Below are positions 8,697-17,423 of a DNA stretch of 64,000 nucleotides, piece after piece; within the stretch, counting starts at the first letter, position 1; the number at the start of each line of letters is the position of its first letter. A model generated the notes under the pieces. That model searched no databases. It was not told the origin of the DNA and saw nothing but the letters and a program-made list of their open reading frames with translations. This stretch comes from Synechococcus sp. CB0101 (GTDB lineage Bacteria > Cyanobacteriota > Cyanobacteriia > PCC-6307 > Cyanobiaceae). The position numbers and the translations under genes are program-made. The stretch is from positions 1,085,860 to 1,149,859 of the forward strand of contig NZ_CP039373.1 in NCBI RefSeq assembly GCF_000179235.2, read 5' to 3'.

Positions 8697-8854
8697 TGGG
8701 TAGACCCTCGAGAGCGCGCTCCCTGGCGGTTTGGATGAACGGGGAACGGGTTGGCACCTGGTCGTTGCCGGCTCACGGGCCTGACCACCTGCACGGTTCC
8801 GCCAGAGGAGGCACCAAGCGTTATGCCTGTAGATGCCTCAGGACTGCCTCCTGA
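8696..8854 (+). pseudogene. hipA: hipA remnant (N-terminal ~35 codons only)
   Basis: The ATG overlaps the hipB stop. The reading MGRPSRARSLAVWMNGERVG followed by TWSLPAHGPDHLH matches the N-terminal subdomain of HipA kinases. Homology then stops near 8800 and the frame closes at 8854 after unrelated codons. The kinase core is absent. The break lies next to the 3' end of the oppositely oriented hepT-mntA pair, suggesting that this pair replaced the rest of hipA. Confidence 0.65.
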
Positions 8855-9150
8855 AGTGGAGGAAGGTCAATGACAACGGTCCGCCAAACTCGGGCCAGAT
8901 TGACCTTGAGATAGTCATGAATCAGAACATCTCTCATGCCGGCAATCTGCCGCCAAGGAATCTCAGGACTGGCCGCTCGGAGCTCCGGGCTGAGATTCTT
9001 GGTGGCTTCACCGATCACCTCGAGATTACGAATCACGCCATCTTGAATCAGACGAGAGGCCATGAAGCTGCTCTCTCCAGAAGCTGTGTACTCTGCGATC
9101 CGCTCCAAACAATCACGAATACTTTCGAGATAGAGGCGATCTTTGCTCAC
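8821..9150 (-). CDS. hepT: HepT-family HEPN ribonuclease toxin
   Basis: 109 residues, the usual length for DUF86/HepT proteins. The HEPN signature is clear: IGEATKNLSPELR, then IPWRQIAGMRDVLIHDY, which contains the catalytic R-x4-H (R-DVLI-H) with the adjacent Tyr that is AMPylated by the partner in characterised systems. It overlaps mntA by 4 bp (ATGA) as the second gene of the pair. Known HepT toxins cleave RNA and are neutralised by MntA. Confidence 0.9.
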   Translation of the reverse strand: MSKDRLYLESIRDCLERIAEYTASGESSFMASRLIQDGVIRNLEVIGEATKNLSPELRAASPEIPWRQIAGMRDVLIHDYLKVNLARVWRTVVIDLPPLQEAVLRHLQA

Positions 9151-9455
9151 AGCAACTGAGCCTGATCGAGGATTTCACGACGGATCAACGGGTGCAGTGT
9201 TTCTGCTTCTGTGACATCCACCAGGCATCCCAGGAGATCTTCAAGCTCTTGCCGGAAACTGATCAACCCGAGAAGAGACTGATCCTCCGCTAGATCGACA
9301 AGAAGATCCAGGTCGCTACCTTGGTGTTCCTGCCCTTTAGCGATCGAGCCGTAGACCCTCAGGTTGGTTGCACCATGGCGCTGGGCGAGGGCGAGCACCT
9401 CGGGCCTATGGGCCACAAGCCGCTGGCGAATGGTTGTGGGAGTTGAGCTGGTCAT
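9147..9455 (-). CDS. mntA: MntA-family minimal nucleotidyltransferase antitoxin
   Basis: 102 residues from the ATG at 9455; the frame stays open further upstream without homology. The nucleotidyltransferase signature is RVYGSIAKGQEHQGSDLDLL, i.e. GSxxxG followed by D-x-D. A helical C-terminus follows. In known systems MntA adds AMP to the HepT Tyr near the RNase motif. The preceding 9456-9643 contains no gene I can recognise. Confidence 0.88.
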   Translation of the reverse strand: MTSSTPTTIRQRLVAHRPEVLALAQRHGATNLRVYGSIAKGQEHQGSDLDLLVDLAEDQSLLGLISFRQELEDLLGCLVDVTEAETLHPLIRREILDQAQLL

Positions 9456-9643
9456 GGCGCTAGAGCGACCAAAGAGGGTTCGAGTCGCGGTGAACAGTTG
9501 CGGATCACGCTGTGGGGAATCGCCAATTGAATACCCCATGCAGTCCATTCTGCTCGAGCTTCGCGGTCGCGGGTTAGGAAGAGCCTTGCTCTGCCTTGCA
9601 ACGAGAAAACGGTGTTGACCACAGAAGCACGCCAACACACTCC

Positions 9644-10255
9644 TTAACTGACGCCCATCGTCAGGAGCCAGCGCCGCAGCAACGGCAAGCTCAGCCCGAT
9701 CACATTCGAAAAACAACCCTCAATCCGCTCCACCAGCGCACCGCCGCGCCCCTCCAGTGCAAAGCCGCCAGCGCATTGCAGCGGTTCTCCAGTGGCCACA
9801 TAGGCCTCGATCTCGGCGGGGCTCAGTGGCGCGAACTGCACGCGGGTGGTGATGGTGGCGCGGCGTTCCGCCGGCAGATATCCATGGATATCCGGAGCTG
9901 AACACTCCCGCGCAGCACCAAGCGCCAACAAACAGTGCCCGGTGTGCAGCTCCCCCCAGCCACCAGCCATCCGCTGCCAACGGGCGATGGCCTCAGCGGC
10001 GTCGAGCGGCTTGCCGAATACCTCCCCTTCAAAGGCCAGCACTGAATCACAGCCCAACACCGCCGTAATCGAGCTGTCCGTACAAGCCTCTTGCACCGCC
10101 TGAGCCTTGGCCTGCGCCAGCAGCTGCACCAACTGGGCCGGATCGGCGTGGTGGATCGCGTCTTCATCCACCCCACTCACTTGCACGCGGTGGGGAATGG
10201 AGGCCTGCTCCAGCAGGCGCTTACGGGCCGGAGACGCAGAAGCCAGCAGCAGCAC
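9644..10255 (-). CDS. maf: Maf-family nucleoside triphosphate pyrophosphatase
   Basis: About 203 residues from a GTG at 10255 ([18 protein letters not shown]), which fits the normal Maf N-terminus. An upstream ATG at 10408 in frame would add an unrelated 51-residue tail that overlaps the divergent gene. Key motifs: [10 protein letters not shown] (nucleotide loop), [25 protein letters not shown] and [20 protein letters not shown]. It hydrolyses non-canonical or modified NTPs. The C-terminus (WLLTMGVS) differs from that of the duplicated fragment at 8073 (WLAEA). Confidence 0.88.
   Translation of the reverse strand: MLLLASASPARKRLLEQASIPHRVQVSGVDEDAIHHADPAQLVQLLAQAKAQAVQEACTDSSITAVLGCDSVLAFEGEVFGKPLDAAEAIARWQRMAGGWGELHTGHCLLALGAARECSAPDIHGYLPAERRATITTRVQFAPLSPAEIEAYVATGEPLQCAGGFALEGRGGALVERIEGCFSNVIGLSLPLLRRWLLTMGVS
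9666..9920. repeat. 255-bp direct repeat, maf copy (partner 8086-8340)
   Basis: Ungapped direct repeat with 8086-8340, lying inside the 3' part of intact maf. The islet hipB-hipA'-hepT-mntA lies between the two copies. The copies differ by scattered substitutions, so the duplication is not brand new. Confidence 0.9.
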
Positions 10256-10305
10256 AGCGGACGGGATGGGCTGGCCATGAGAATGGCAGCAGCCACCCGG
10301 GTTGC

Positions 10306-10680
10306 GTGAGCACCGCCAGCCAACAAGAGCAACGCGCCCTGCGGCGGGCCCGCCAGGCGGTGCGCTGCCTTCCCTTTCGGCTGTCGTTTTATCAACTGCT
10401 CGATGCACAGGCCCTAAGCAGCACCCAAATCGCTGCCCACCCCAACCGGCAGCAACTCAGCCGCCTCAGCCTGAACGCCAACCGCACCGAAGACCTCCTG
10501 ATCTGGCTGATCCAGCTCGGCGTGCTGCGCCGCGAAGTGGACGGCCAGGGCCTCACCGAACGGGTGCGCCTCACCCCGATGGGGCGGAACACCATTGCCC
10601 CGTGGAGCGACGCCATCCCTCCCGGTGGAGTGCTGATGCGCCTCAAGCACTGGCTTCGGCAGCACAGGCCGAGGTTTTGA
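10306..10680 (+). CDS. Conserved cyanobacterial hypothetical (winged-helix-like), possibly Npun_F0494 family
   Basis: 124 residues. The order [20 protein letters not shown], then [20 protein letters not shown], then [14 protein letters not shown] resembles a small cyanobacterial family that I recall as Npun_F0494, with a winged-helix-like arrangement. Its function is unknown. It is divergent from maf by about 50 bp, and its stop overlaps the cobQ start (TGATG), so it is probably co-transcribed with cobQ. Confidence 0.6.
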   Translation: MSTASQQEQRALRRARQAVRCLPFRLSFYQLLDAQALSSTQIAAHPNRQQLSRLSLNANRTEDLLIWLIQLGVLRREVDGQGLTERVRLTPMGRNTIAPWSDAIPPGGVLMRLKHWLRQHRPRF

Positions 10681-12182
10681 TGAGCGAGAACCACACCCCC
10701 CTCATGGTTCTGGGCACCAGCAGCGGTGCCGGCAAGTCGTTGATGACAGCCGCGCTTTGCAGGGTGTTGCGGCGCCGCGGTGAAACGCCACTGCCCTTCA
10801 AGGGGCAGAACATGAGCAACAACGCCTGGGTGGATCAGGCCGGCGGCGAGATGGCCTACTCCCAGGCCCTGCAGGCCTGGGCCGCAGGGCTCGAACCCCA
10901 GTGCGCCATGAACCCGGTGCTGCTCAAACCCCAGGGCGACAGCACCAGCGAAGTGATCCACCTGGGCCAATCAGTGGGCAGTTGCCGCGCCGAGCACTAC
11001 TACCGCGACTGGTTTCGCCCCGGCTGGGCCGCGATCCGCAGCGGCCTAAACGAGCTGCAAGGGGCTTACCCCGAAGGGCGGCTCGTGTTGGAGGGCGCCG
11101 GCAGCCCCGTTGAGGTGAACCTGCAGCCGCGCGATCTCACCAACCTGCGCCTGGCCCAATACCTGCGCGCCCGCTGCATCCTGGTGGCCGACATTGAGCG
11201 CGGGGGTGTGTTCGCGCAGCTGGTGGGCACGTTGGCGCTGCTGCGACCGGTAGAGCGTCCGTTGATCAGGGGCCTGCTGATCAACCGCTTCCGCGGACGC
11301 CGCGAACTCTTTGACGAAGGCCGCCGCTGGCTGGAGGCCAACACGGGAATTCCGGTGCTGGGGGTGATGCCCTGGCTCGATGAGCTGTTCCCGCCGGAAG
11401 ACTCCCTCGACCTGTTGGAGCGCCGGGGCCGCAAACGGGGCGCCGAGCTGGAGATCGCGGTGCTCAAGCTGCCCTCGCTCAGCAATTTCTCCGATCTCGA
11501 TCCGCTCGAGGCCGAACCCAGCGTGCAGCTGCGTTGGGTGGCCCCCGGGGAGGAGCTGGGCAACCCTGATGCCGTGGTGGTGCCTGGCAGCAAGCAAACG
11601 CTGCGCGACTTGGACGCCCTGCGGATGAACGCAACGCTGTGCAGTGGGCTGCAGCAGTTCGCCGCAGCAGGTGGAGCGGTCTTCGGAATCTGCGGCGGGA
11701 TGCAACTGCTCGGGCGAGAGCTCTGCGATCCCGAGGGGCTGGAGGGTGGCAGCAACGGCCGGCTTCGGGCACCAGGGCTCAACCTGCTGCCCCTACGCAC
11801 CGTGTTTGGCGGCAGCAAAGCCCTGCGCCAGCGCGGCAGCACAGCCCTCTGGCCGCTGATTGGCGACAGCAGCAAGTTGCCGATCGAAGGCTTCGAGCTG
11901 CACCGCGGCAGCACGAGCACCCTGGAGCCATGCCAGCCCCTTTGCAGCGATGCAGAGCTGGGCTGGGTGCACGGCTCAGTGGCCGGCACCTACTTGCACG
12001 GTGTGTTCGAAAGCGGCCCTTGGCGTAGGCGATGGCTCAATCAGTTACGCGCGCGGAAAGGGTTGCCGATGTTGAGCGAACAGCAACCGCACCACAGCCG
12101 TCAGCGCGACGCCCTGCTCGATCGCCTCGCCGATGCCTTCGAGCAGCACGTGAACTTGGAGCCATTCCTGCAGCAGCCATGA
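10680..12182 (+). CDS. cobQ: Cobyric acid synthase
   Basis: 500 residues from the ATG overlapping the previous stop; an open frame continues upstream but is a shadow of the preceding gene. The N-terminal dethiobiotin-synthetase-like ATPase domain has [20 protein letters not shown] (P-loop) and the [12 protein letters not shown] motif. The C-terminal class I glutamine amidotransferase domain has [12 protein letters not shown] (nucleophile Cys) and the catalytic His in TYLHGVFE. It amidates side chains of adenosyl-cobyrinic acid a,c-diamide in B12 synthesis. Confidence 0.95.
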   Translation: MSENHTPLMVLGTSSGAGKSLMTAALCRVLRRRGETPLPFKGQNMSNNAWVDQAGGEMAYSQALQAWAAGLEPQCAMNPVLLKPQGDSTSEVIHLGQSVGSCRAEHYYRDWFRPGWAAIRSGLNELQGAYPEGRLVLEGAGSPVEVNLQPRDLTNLRLAQYLRARCILVADIERGGVFAQLVGTLALLRPVERPLIRGLLINRFRGRRELFDEGRRWLEANTGIPVLGVMPWLDELFPPEDSLDLLERRGRKRGAELEIAVLKLPSLSNFSDLDPLEAEPSVQLRWVAPGEELGNPDAVVVPGSKQTLRDLDALRMNATLCSGLQQFAAAGGAVFGICGGMQLLGRELCDPEGLEGGSNGRLRAPGLNLLPLRTVFGGSKALRQRGSTALWPLIGDSSKLPIEGFELHRGSTSTLEPCQPLCSDAELGWVHGSVAGTYLHGVFESGPWRRRWLNQLRARKGLPMLSEQQPHHSRQRDALLDRLADAFEQHVNLEPFLQQP

Positions 12183-12418
12183 AAGAGGTGTTGATCCACT
12201 GGCCCTCGGGGCAAACAACCCGCTGCACGCCAGGCATCGATTGGCTTCAAGCCGCGCGCGATGCCAGCTTTTCGATCCCCACAGGCTGCCTAGGCGGCAG
12301 CTGCGGCGCCTGCGAACTCGATGTGAACGGAACCACAGTTCGAGCTTGCATCGCCACCGTGCCGGCGAGCAAAAGCGGCGAGCTCACCGTGGAGTTGGCG
12401 ACGGATCCTTATTGGTGA
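12179..12418 (+). CDS. 2Fe-2S ferredoxin-like protein
   Basis: 79 residues; the ATG overlaps the cobQ stop (ATGA). The plant-type cluster motif is [15 protein letters not shown] (C-x4-C-x2-C), with the fourth ligand in [10 protein letters not shown]. This is a short one-electron carrier. The coupling to cobQ suggests co-transcription, but no partner enzyme is evident. The 3' end overlaps the convergent membrane protein gene by 35 bp. Confidence 0.88.
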   Translation: MKEVLIHWPSGQTTRCTPGIDWLQAARDASFSIPTGCLGGSCGACELDVNGTTVRACIATVPASKSGELTVELATDPYW

Positions 12419-13478
12419 CCATCAACTCCTGCCAGCGAAGCTGCATCCGCTGCACCAAGGCCCCAATCTGATAAGAAAGCAACAAGCGCCGCGCCACCTG
12501 CTTCTGGTCCAGCGGATCGAGGGCCTCTGGCAGCTCCACCAACGCCAGAAGATCGCGCTCCACACTCCGAAGCTGCTCAATCGAGGCCGACAGATTCTCA
12601 GACGTGCTGTCAGAGACCAACACAGGACGATGACGTGTCAAAGCGTCCTGCCAGAGACCAAGCAGCGCAAAGGCATCAGCCAAAAGCTGGGCTTCAGCCT
12701 GATGCAACTCACGCAAAGCCGGAAGACCCACAAACGGTTCACGCAACGCTCGTAAGGCAGTGATGCATCCAGCGAGGGCGGCACAACAACGCTCCAGTTC
12801 CGTCCACACATGCAACTGCGGCTGCGCGTAGGGATTAGCACCAAGCTCAAGCTGCGCAGCCGGACGCGTTGCTCGGGCCTGAATCAGCGCACGCATCAGC
12901 TCGCGATGGCGTTGCTTGCGGCGCGCTGGTGAGAGGCGTACACCAGCAGTCTGATCCAGCAGCCGCTGTTGTTCCAACAGAGCTTCACGCTGGAGCTCGA
13001 GCAACGCCACATAAGCCTGTTGATGTTCGCGGATGGCGGTGCTCGGCCAGAGCAGATGCAACGCCAATAACGCCAGCACCACGCCAAGTGCCGTCCAACT
13101 CAGCTTGAGCCCCAACCAGCTATCCACGGCAGTGGACTGCATCAACCAACCCATCACCACCACCATCCCGGTGATCTTGTAACCAGCCTCCAAGCCCAGG
13201 CATCCGCCGAGAAAGCGAATCAACCCCAACATCAGGGCCAGCCCAATCGGGAAAGGCAAACCGGTGAAAGCCGGCTGAGCAATCAACAACAGCAAACCGC
13301 CCAGCAATGTGCAAATCACCCGCTGCAATCCCAGGGCATAGGAGCCGCCATAGCTGCCCACCATCACAGCTGCCAGGGTGAGCGGCAGGTAGTAGCCATC
13401 CGGCACCGTGCTGATGCTGCCGAAGCCAGCTGCAAGGCCCACGCAAACGGCCAATCGCAGGTCTTGGCGGTCCATCAT
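12384..13478 (-). CDS. FUSC-like (aromatic acid exporter-like) membrane protein, second of pair
   Basis: About 364 residues from the ATG at 13478, which overlaps the upstream gene's stop (ATGA); an ATG at 13658 lies inside the upstream gene and is unlikely. Six hydrophobic segments occupy the first ~150 residues (LAVCVGLAAGFGSI, YYLPLTLAAVMVGS, VICTLLGGLLLLIA, MVVVMGWLM, WTALGVVLALLALHLLW). The remaining ~200 residues form a soluble helical domain. This N-terminal bundle plus helical tail is the FUSC/YccS-type half-transporter plan. Its substrate is unknown. Confidence 0.7.
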   Translation of the reverse strand: MMDRQDLRLAVCVGLAAGFGSISTVPDGYYLPLTLAAVMVGSYGGSYALGLQRVICTLLGGLLLLIAQPAFTGLPFPIGLALMLGLIRFLGGCLGLEAGYKITGMVVVMGWLMQSTAVDSWLGLKLSWTALGVVLALLALHLLWPSTAIREHQQAYVALLELQREALLEQQRLLDQTAGVRLSPARRKQRHRELMRALIQARATRPAAQLELGANPYAQPQLHVWTELERCCAALAGCITALRALREPFVGLPALRELHQAEAQLLADAFALLGLWQDALTRHRPVLVSDSTSENLSASIEQLRSVERDLLALVELPEALDPLDQKQVARRLLLSYQIGALVQRMQLRWQELMVTNKDPSPTPR

Positions 13479-14289
13479 CGACAAGCCTCTCGACACAACT
13501 GCATGCTTCGCAGCGCCTGAAACACCCGTTTCTGCTCGTCTGCCATTGCTGCAGCCAACAACGGCGATCGCAAACCCGATTGCTCCAGTGATCGATGCCT
13601 TTCCAGCTCGAGCGCGTGATGCAACAAGGTTTCCCAGATCAGCAATCGCTGCGGCCAACGCTTGCGCCTCACTAACGCTGCCTGCTGACTGCGTAATGCC
13701 ACCTCAACCAAGCGAGCCAGCCTCAAATAACCCGCCGTGAGATCTGCAGCAGATCCCGCCTGACCGGAACGGATCTGCTGATCGAGCGCCCAATCCAATT
13801 GATCGAGTTCCGCCAAGCGATTGCGGGGCCAGAACAGATAGGCCACCACCACAGCCACCACAATGCCGATCAGGCTGTCAAGGCTGCGGTTAAACACAAA
13901 GTCCCAGTTGAGCTGCGTGGGCTTGGGGATCATCAGGAACATCACCACGATGTTCACCGCCGTGGACAATCCTCCCTGCCAACCGAACAGGCGCAGCAAC
14001 GGGAAGCACAGCAAACAGGTAAGCAACACCGCCATCCAGCCGGAGGCAATGGTGTGCACCAAGAAAGTGAGCAAAGCCCCCAGGATTGTTCCCATAATCC
14101 GGCCACTCGCCGCTGGGAGAGTGAGCTCATCGTTGTCATCGACAACAATCAACGCGGCATTCAGGGGTACCACAGATAAGCCGTTCGATCGCACCACAGT
14201 GCGATCGACGCGGTGACAAACATCACCACCGAGATGCGCAGGCTTTGGCGCAGAAGGCCTGCGTTCAGGCGACTTGCTGCAGCGTTCAC
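13475..14289 (-). pseudogene. FUSC-like membrane protein, first of pair, with an apparent single-base frameshift
   Basis: The main frame gives LNAALIVVDDNDELTLPAAS followed by helices (MGTILGALLTFLVHTIASGW, AVNIVVMFLMIP, SLIGIVVAVVVAYLFWPRN) and a helical tail. Directly upstream, a different frame reads GLLRQSLRISVVMFVTASIA, then LWCDRTAYLWYP and a stop, which is the missing first helix. Adding one base in the C run near 14163-14168 joins them as ...LWYP-LNAALIVV. A GTG at 14289 would be the likely start. The gene is therefore either a recent pseudogene or carries a sequencing error. It is coupled to the next gene by ATGA. Confidence 0.65.
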
Positions 14290-14429
14290 AGCAGCTCCTC
14301 AGCGAGAACCACGGGCAGCGACATGCCGAGCAGCCCAGCAATTGTGGAGCCAACGTGAGCCCACTGGAAGGGGCGGGGGGCTGATCACCGTCCGCCATCA
14401 CCGCCCGACCCGGCTACGAACCCACTACT

Positions 14430-15614
14430 TCAGCGCTGAATCAACCCACCCCCCAGCACCCGATCACCCGCATAAAAGACCGCGGCCTGTCCGGGTGTGA
14501 TCGAAAACTGCTCCTCCGCAAACTCCAGCCGGCAGCGATGGGGCCGGCCCGCCGCCGCATCGGCATCGGTGGCATCCAGAGGAGACAACCGGGCGGCAAC
14601 GGCTCCACTGCGGTAGCGCACCTGCACCTCCACCTCGATCGGCTCCTGAGGCGGCGCGATCGATACCCAGTTCACGGCTCCCACCACCGCATCACTGCGG
14701 GCAGCATCGCGGCGCGGGGCCACCACCACGCGGTTCATGACGCCATCCAGGCGCACCACATGCAGAGGCTCGCTCCAGGCCACACCGAGCCCCTTGCGCT
14801 GACCGATCGTGAAGTGCTGGATACCGTCGTGCTGGCCCACCACTTGGCCGTCTTCCAGCACGATCTCGCCCTGGCGCGGGGGCAGATAGGTATCCAGAAA
14901 CGCGCGCATCGAGCCGTGGTGGTCGGCCAGGCAGAGGTCTTGGCTTTCCGGCTTTTCGGCCGTGCGCAACCCATGGCGGGCCGCTTCAACACGGGTGTCG
15001 GCCTTGGTGAGCTCCCCCAGAGGAAACACCAGGCGGCCTAAAGCCTCCTGCGGCAGGTCGTAGAGGAAATAGCTCTGATCCTTCTGCCGGTCGAGGCCGC
15101 GCAAGAGCTGATGGCGGCCGTTATCACTCTGCTCGCCGTGGCACACCCGGGCGTAGTGACCTGTGGCGATGCGCGAAATGCCGCGCTCCTCTTGAGCCCA
15201 GTGCAGCATCGGGCCAAATTTCACCTCTCGGTTGCAGCGCGAGCACGGCAAGGGCGTGATGCCATCGCCATAGCCCTGCACCAGGAAATCCACGATCTGC
15301 TCTTTGAAGTGCTCGCGGAAATCCACCACGTGGTGCTCCACACCGAGCTGTTCGCAGATCCCCGCCGCATCCACCAAGCCCTCGGCGCAGCAGGCGCCCT
15401 TGCCGCTCATCAACCAGAGCGTGAGCCCTTCCACCTGCCAGCCCGCCTCCACCAGCAGGGCTGCGGTGAGGGAACTATCCACCCCGCCCGACAACCCCAC
15501 CGCAACGCGGTGCTCACCCGGCCAAGCCTGCAGGCGCTCGAGAGCTAAGGCACCGGCCGGCGTGGCCGCCACCGAGGGCTCCGCGGCAGCGGGAATCGCA
15601 GAAAAACGCGCCAA
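14430..15614 (-). CDS. mnmA: tRNA-specific 2-thiouridylase MnmA
   Basis: 394 residues. Order of motifs: PP-loop [20 protein letters not shown], then [20 protein letters not shown], and [12 protein letters not shown] with the second catalytic cysteine. A C-terminal beta-barrel ends in [16 protein letters not shown]. It thiolates U34 of tRNA for Glu, Gln and Lys. The ATG at 15614 gives an N-terminal tail of ~35 residues ahead of the PP-loop domain, slightly longer than in E. coli. It is divergent from the following gene. Confidence 0.95.
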   Translation of the reverse strand: MARFSAIPAAAEPSVAATPAGALALERLQAWPGEHRVAVGLSGGVDSSLTAALLVEAGWQVEGLTLWLMSGKGACCAEGLVDAAGICEQLGVEHHVVDFREHFKEQIVDFLVQGYGDGITPLPCSRCNREVKFGPMLHWAQEERGISRIATGHYARVCHGEQSDNGRHQLLRGLDRQKDQSYFLYDLPQEALGRLVFPLGELTKADTRVEAARHGLRTAEKPESQDLCLADHHGSMRAFLDTYLPPRQGEIVLEDGQVVGQHDGIQHFTIGQRKGLGVAWSEPLHVVRLDGVMNRVVVAPRRDAARSDAVVGAVNWVSIAPPQEPIEVEVQVRYRSGAVAARLSPLDATDADAAAGRPHRCRLEFAEEQFSITPGQAAVFYAGDRVLGGGLIQR

Positions 15615-15690
15615 ACCAACAAAACGACCGGGCCCTACAGCCCGATCAGCGGGATCTCTCCATCATGGAACGGTCACCACCCGGCCTGTT

Positions 15691-17292
15691 TTGTCTCAGC
15701 CCGCCTGGCCCCTGCGCGATGCCGAGCACCTGCTGGTGCTCGGCAGCCAGATGGCGGAGCTGGAACAGCAGTTGTTTGCCAGCGGCCTGCCGGTGGAGGC
15801 CTTGATGGAAAAAGCGGCGCTGGCGGTGGCCCGGCGCCTGCAACAACCCGATTGGTGGCCCCAGCTGCAGCGGCGCGGCGCTCTGGTGCTGGTGGGGCCC
15901 GGCCACAACGGCGGCGACGGGCTGGTGGTGGCCCGCGAGCTGCACCTGGCGGGCATCGCCGTGCGGATCTGGAGCCCCTTTGAGCGCCACAAACCCCTCA
16001 CCGCAGCCCACCTGCTCCATGCCCGCTGGCTAGGCATCGCGGAGCTCGCAGCCCCGCCCGATCCCGCCGATCCAGCGGTGTGGATCGATGCGCTGTTCGG
16101 CATCGGCCAAAGCCGCCCCCCCGGCGAAGCGCTGGAAGCGCTGCTGGAGCAGCGGCAGCGGATGCAGCCAGGCCGGCTGATCGCCATCGATGGCCCCACC
16201 GGCGTCTGCGCCGACAGCGGCCAGCTTCTGGGCCGCGTGGCCGCCTGCGCCGCTCTGAGCCTGAGCATTGGTCTGCTCAAGCAGGGATTTCTGCAGGATC
16301 AAGCGCTCGCCTGGGTGGGCCAACTGGAGCGCCTTGAGCTGGGGCTGCCGGCCCCGCTGCTGCAGGGTCTTGGCCACGACCAGCCCCTGGCCTTGTTGGA
16401 CCGTGATCTGGCGGCTGCCCCCTGGCCGCAGCAACCGGAAGCCGCTTCGAAATACCAGCGCGGCAGGCTGTTGGTGATCGCCGGCAGTGAGGCCTATCGC
16501 GGCGCCAGCCAGCTCTGCCTGCAAGGCGCCAGCGCCAGTGGGGTGGGAAGCCTGCGCGCAGCCCTGCCGCAGCCCGTGGCCGAGCAACTGTGGAGCGTGC
16601 AGCCCCATGTGGTGGTGAGCGCAGCACTGGAGGCTCACCCCAGCGGCAGCCTGCAGCTGGCGGGGCTGAGCGAGAGCGTGCTGGAGCGGCTGGATGCCGT
16701 GGTACTGGGGCCCGGCCTGGGGGGCACGACGGCCACAGAGGCAGCGGCGGAAGCCTCGAGCTGGAATCTGCTGCAACGCTTCCCCGGCCTGTTGCTGCTC
16801 GATGCCGATGGGCTGAATCGCCTGGCGCACCTGGGGGCCGCGCAGTGGCTGCAGGGCCGGCAAGGACCCACCTGGCTCACCCCCCACGCCGGCGAATTTG
16901 CACGCCTCTTCCCGGAGCTGGCCGACCAACAGCCGCTGCTGGCGGCCTCAGCCGCCGCCCAGCTCTGCAGCGATCAGCAGCCATGCAGCGTGCTGCTCAA
17001 AGGGGCTCGCACCGTGATCGCCGCCGCCGATGGCCGGCGCTGGCAACTGGCCCAGGCCTGCAGCGCTGCAGCCCGCGCGGGCCTGGGGGATGTGTTGGCC
17101 GGCTATGCCGCCGGCCTCGGGGCCCGCGGCGGTAGCGATGCCGCCCTGCTGGCCACCAGCGCCCTGGCCCATGCCCAGGCCGGACAACAGGCCGAACGCC
17201 TGAGAGGACCCGGCGGCGCCAACCCAATTGCTATCGCGCAACAACTGCAAAGCCAGGAACCCAACACAATCCAGACCTTGCAAAGCGATTAA
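15691..17292 (+). CDS. nnr: Bifunctional NAD(P)H-hydrate epimerase / ADP-dependent dehydratase
   Basis: About 533 residues. I use the TTG at 15691 because HLLVLGSQMAELEQQ is homologous to the epimerase N-terminus, so the in-frame ATG at 15751 would cut the domain; the longer open frame upstream is antisense to mnmA. The N-terminal YjeF_N domain has VLVGPGHNGGDGLVVARELH and IDGPTGVCADSG. The C-terminal ribokinase-like dehydratase has VVLGPGLGG, LLLLDADGLNRLA, TWLTPHAGEFARLFPE and AGLGDVLAGYAAGLGARG. It repairs hydrated NADH and NADPH. Confidence 0.9.
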   Translation: MSQPAWPLRDAEHLLVLGSQMAELEQQLFASGLPVEALMEKAALAVARRLQQPDWWPQLQRRGALVLVGPGHNGGDGLVVARELHLAGIAVRIWSPFERHKPLTAAHLLHARWLGIAELAAPPDPADPAVWIDALFGIGQSRPPGEALEALLEQRQRMQPGRLIAIDGPTGVCADSGQLLGRVAACAALSLSIGLLKQGFLQDQALAWVGQLERLELGLPAPLLQGLGHDQPLALLDRDLAAAPWPQQPEAASKYQRGRLLVIAGSEAYRGASQLCLQGASASGVGSLRAALPQPVAEQLWSVQPHVVVSAALEAHPSGSLQLAGLSESVLERLDAVVLGPGLGGTTATEAAAEASSWNLLQRFPGLLLLDADGLNRLAHLGAAQWLQGRQGPTWLTPHAGEFARLFPELADQQPLLAASAAAQLCSDQQPCSVLLKGARTVIAAADGRRWQLAQACSAAARAGLGDVLAGYAAGLGARGGSDAALLATSALAHAQAGQQAERLRGPGGANPIAIAQQLQSQEPNTIQTLQSD

Positions 17293-17423
17293 CAACAGCA
17301 GATCAACACGTGAGTCTCAGCACAAGTGTGTGGTTTTGCTGCTGAAAGCTGAAGGGCATCTGAAATCACATTGGTTTTCACAAAACCCATAGGAGATTTG
17401 CGCTCACTTCCAGGACTGGGTTC

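Noticed and set aside
9456-9643. Possible N-terminal extension or extra gene upstream of mntA (frame to 9716)
   Set aside because: No homology to nucleotidyltransferases or other families, and the mntA ATG at 9455 already gives the standard length.
10302-10680. 126-residue N-terminal extension of CobQ
   Set aside because: The same DNA encodes a better-supported small protein in another frame, and CobQ homology begins exactly at 10680.
12384-13658. Longer start (13658) for the second FUSC-like protein
   Set aside because: The added 60 residues lie inside the upstream FUSC-like gene and are not hydrophobic; the ATGA overlap at 13478 is the natural start.
14290-14390. Short minus-strand reading ending STIAGLLGMSLPVVLAEELL just before the FUSC-like gene
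   Set aside because: Looks membrane-like but is preceded within about 35 codons by a stop and has no start with a ribosome binding site; possibly a relic, not supported as a gene.
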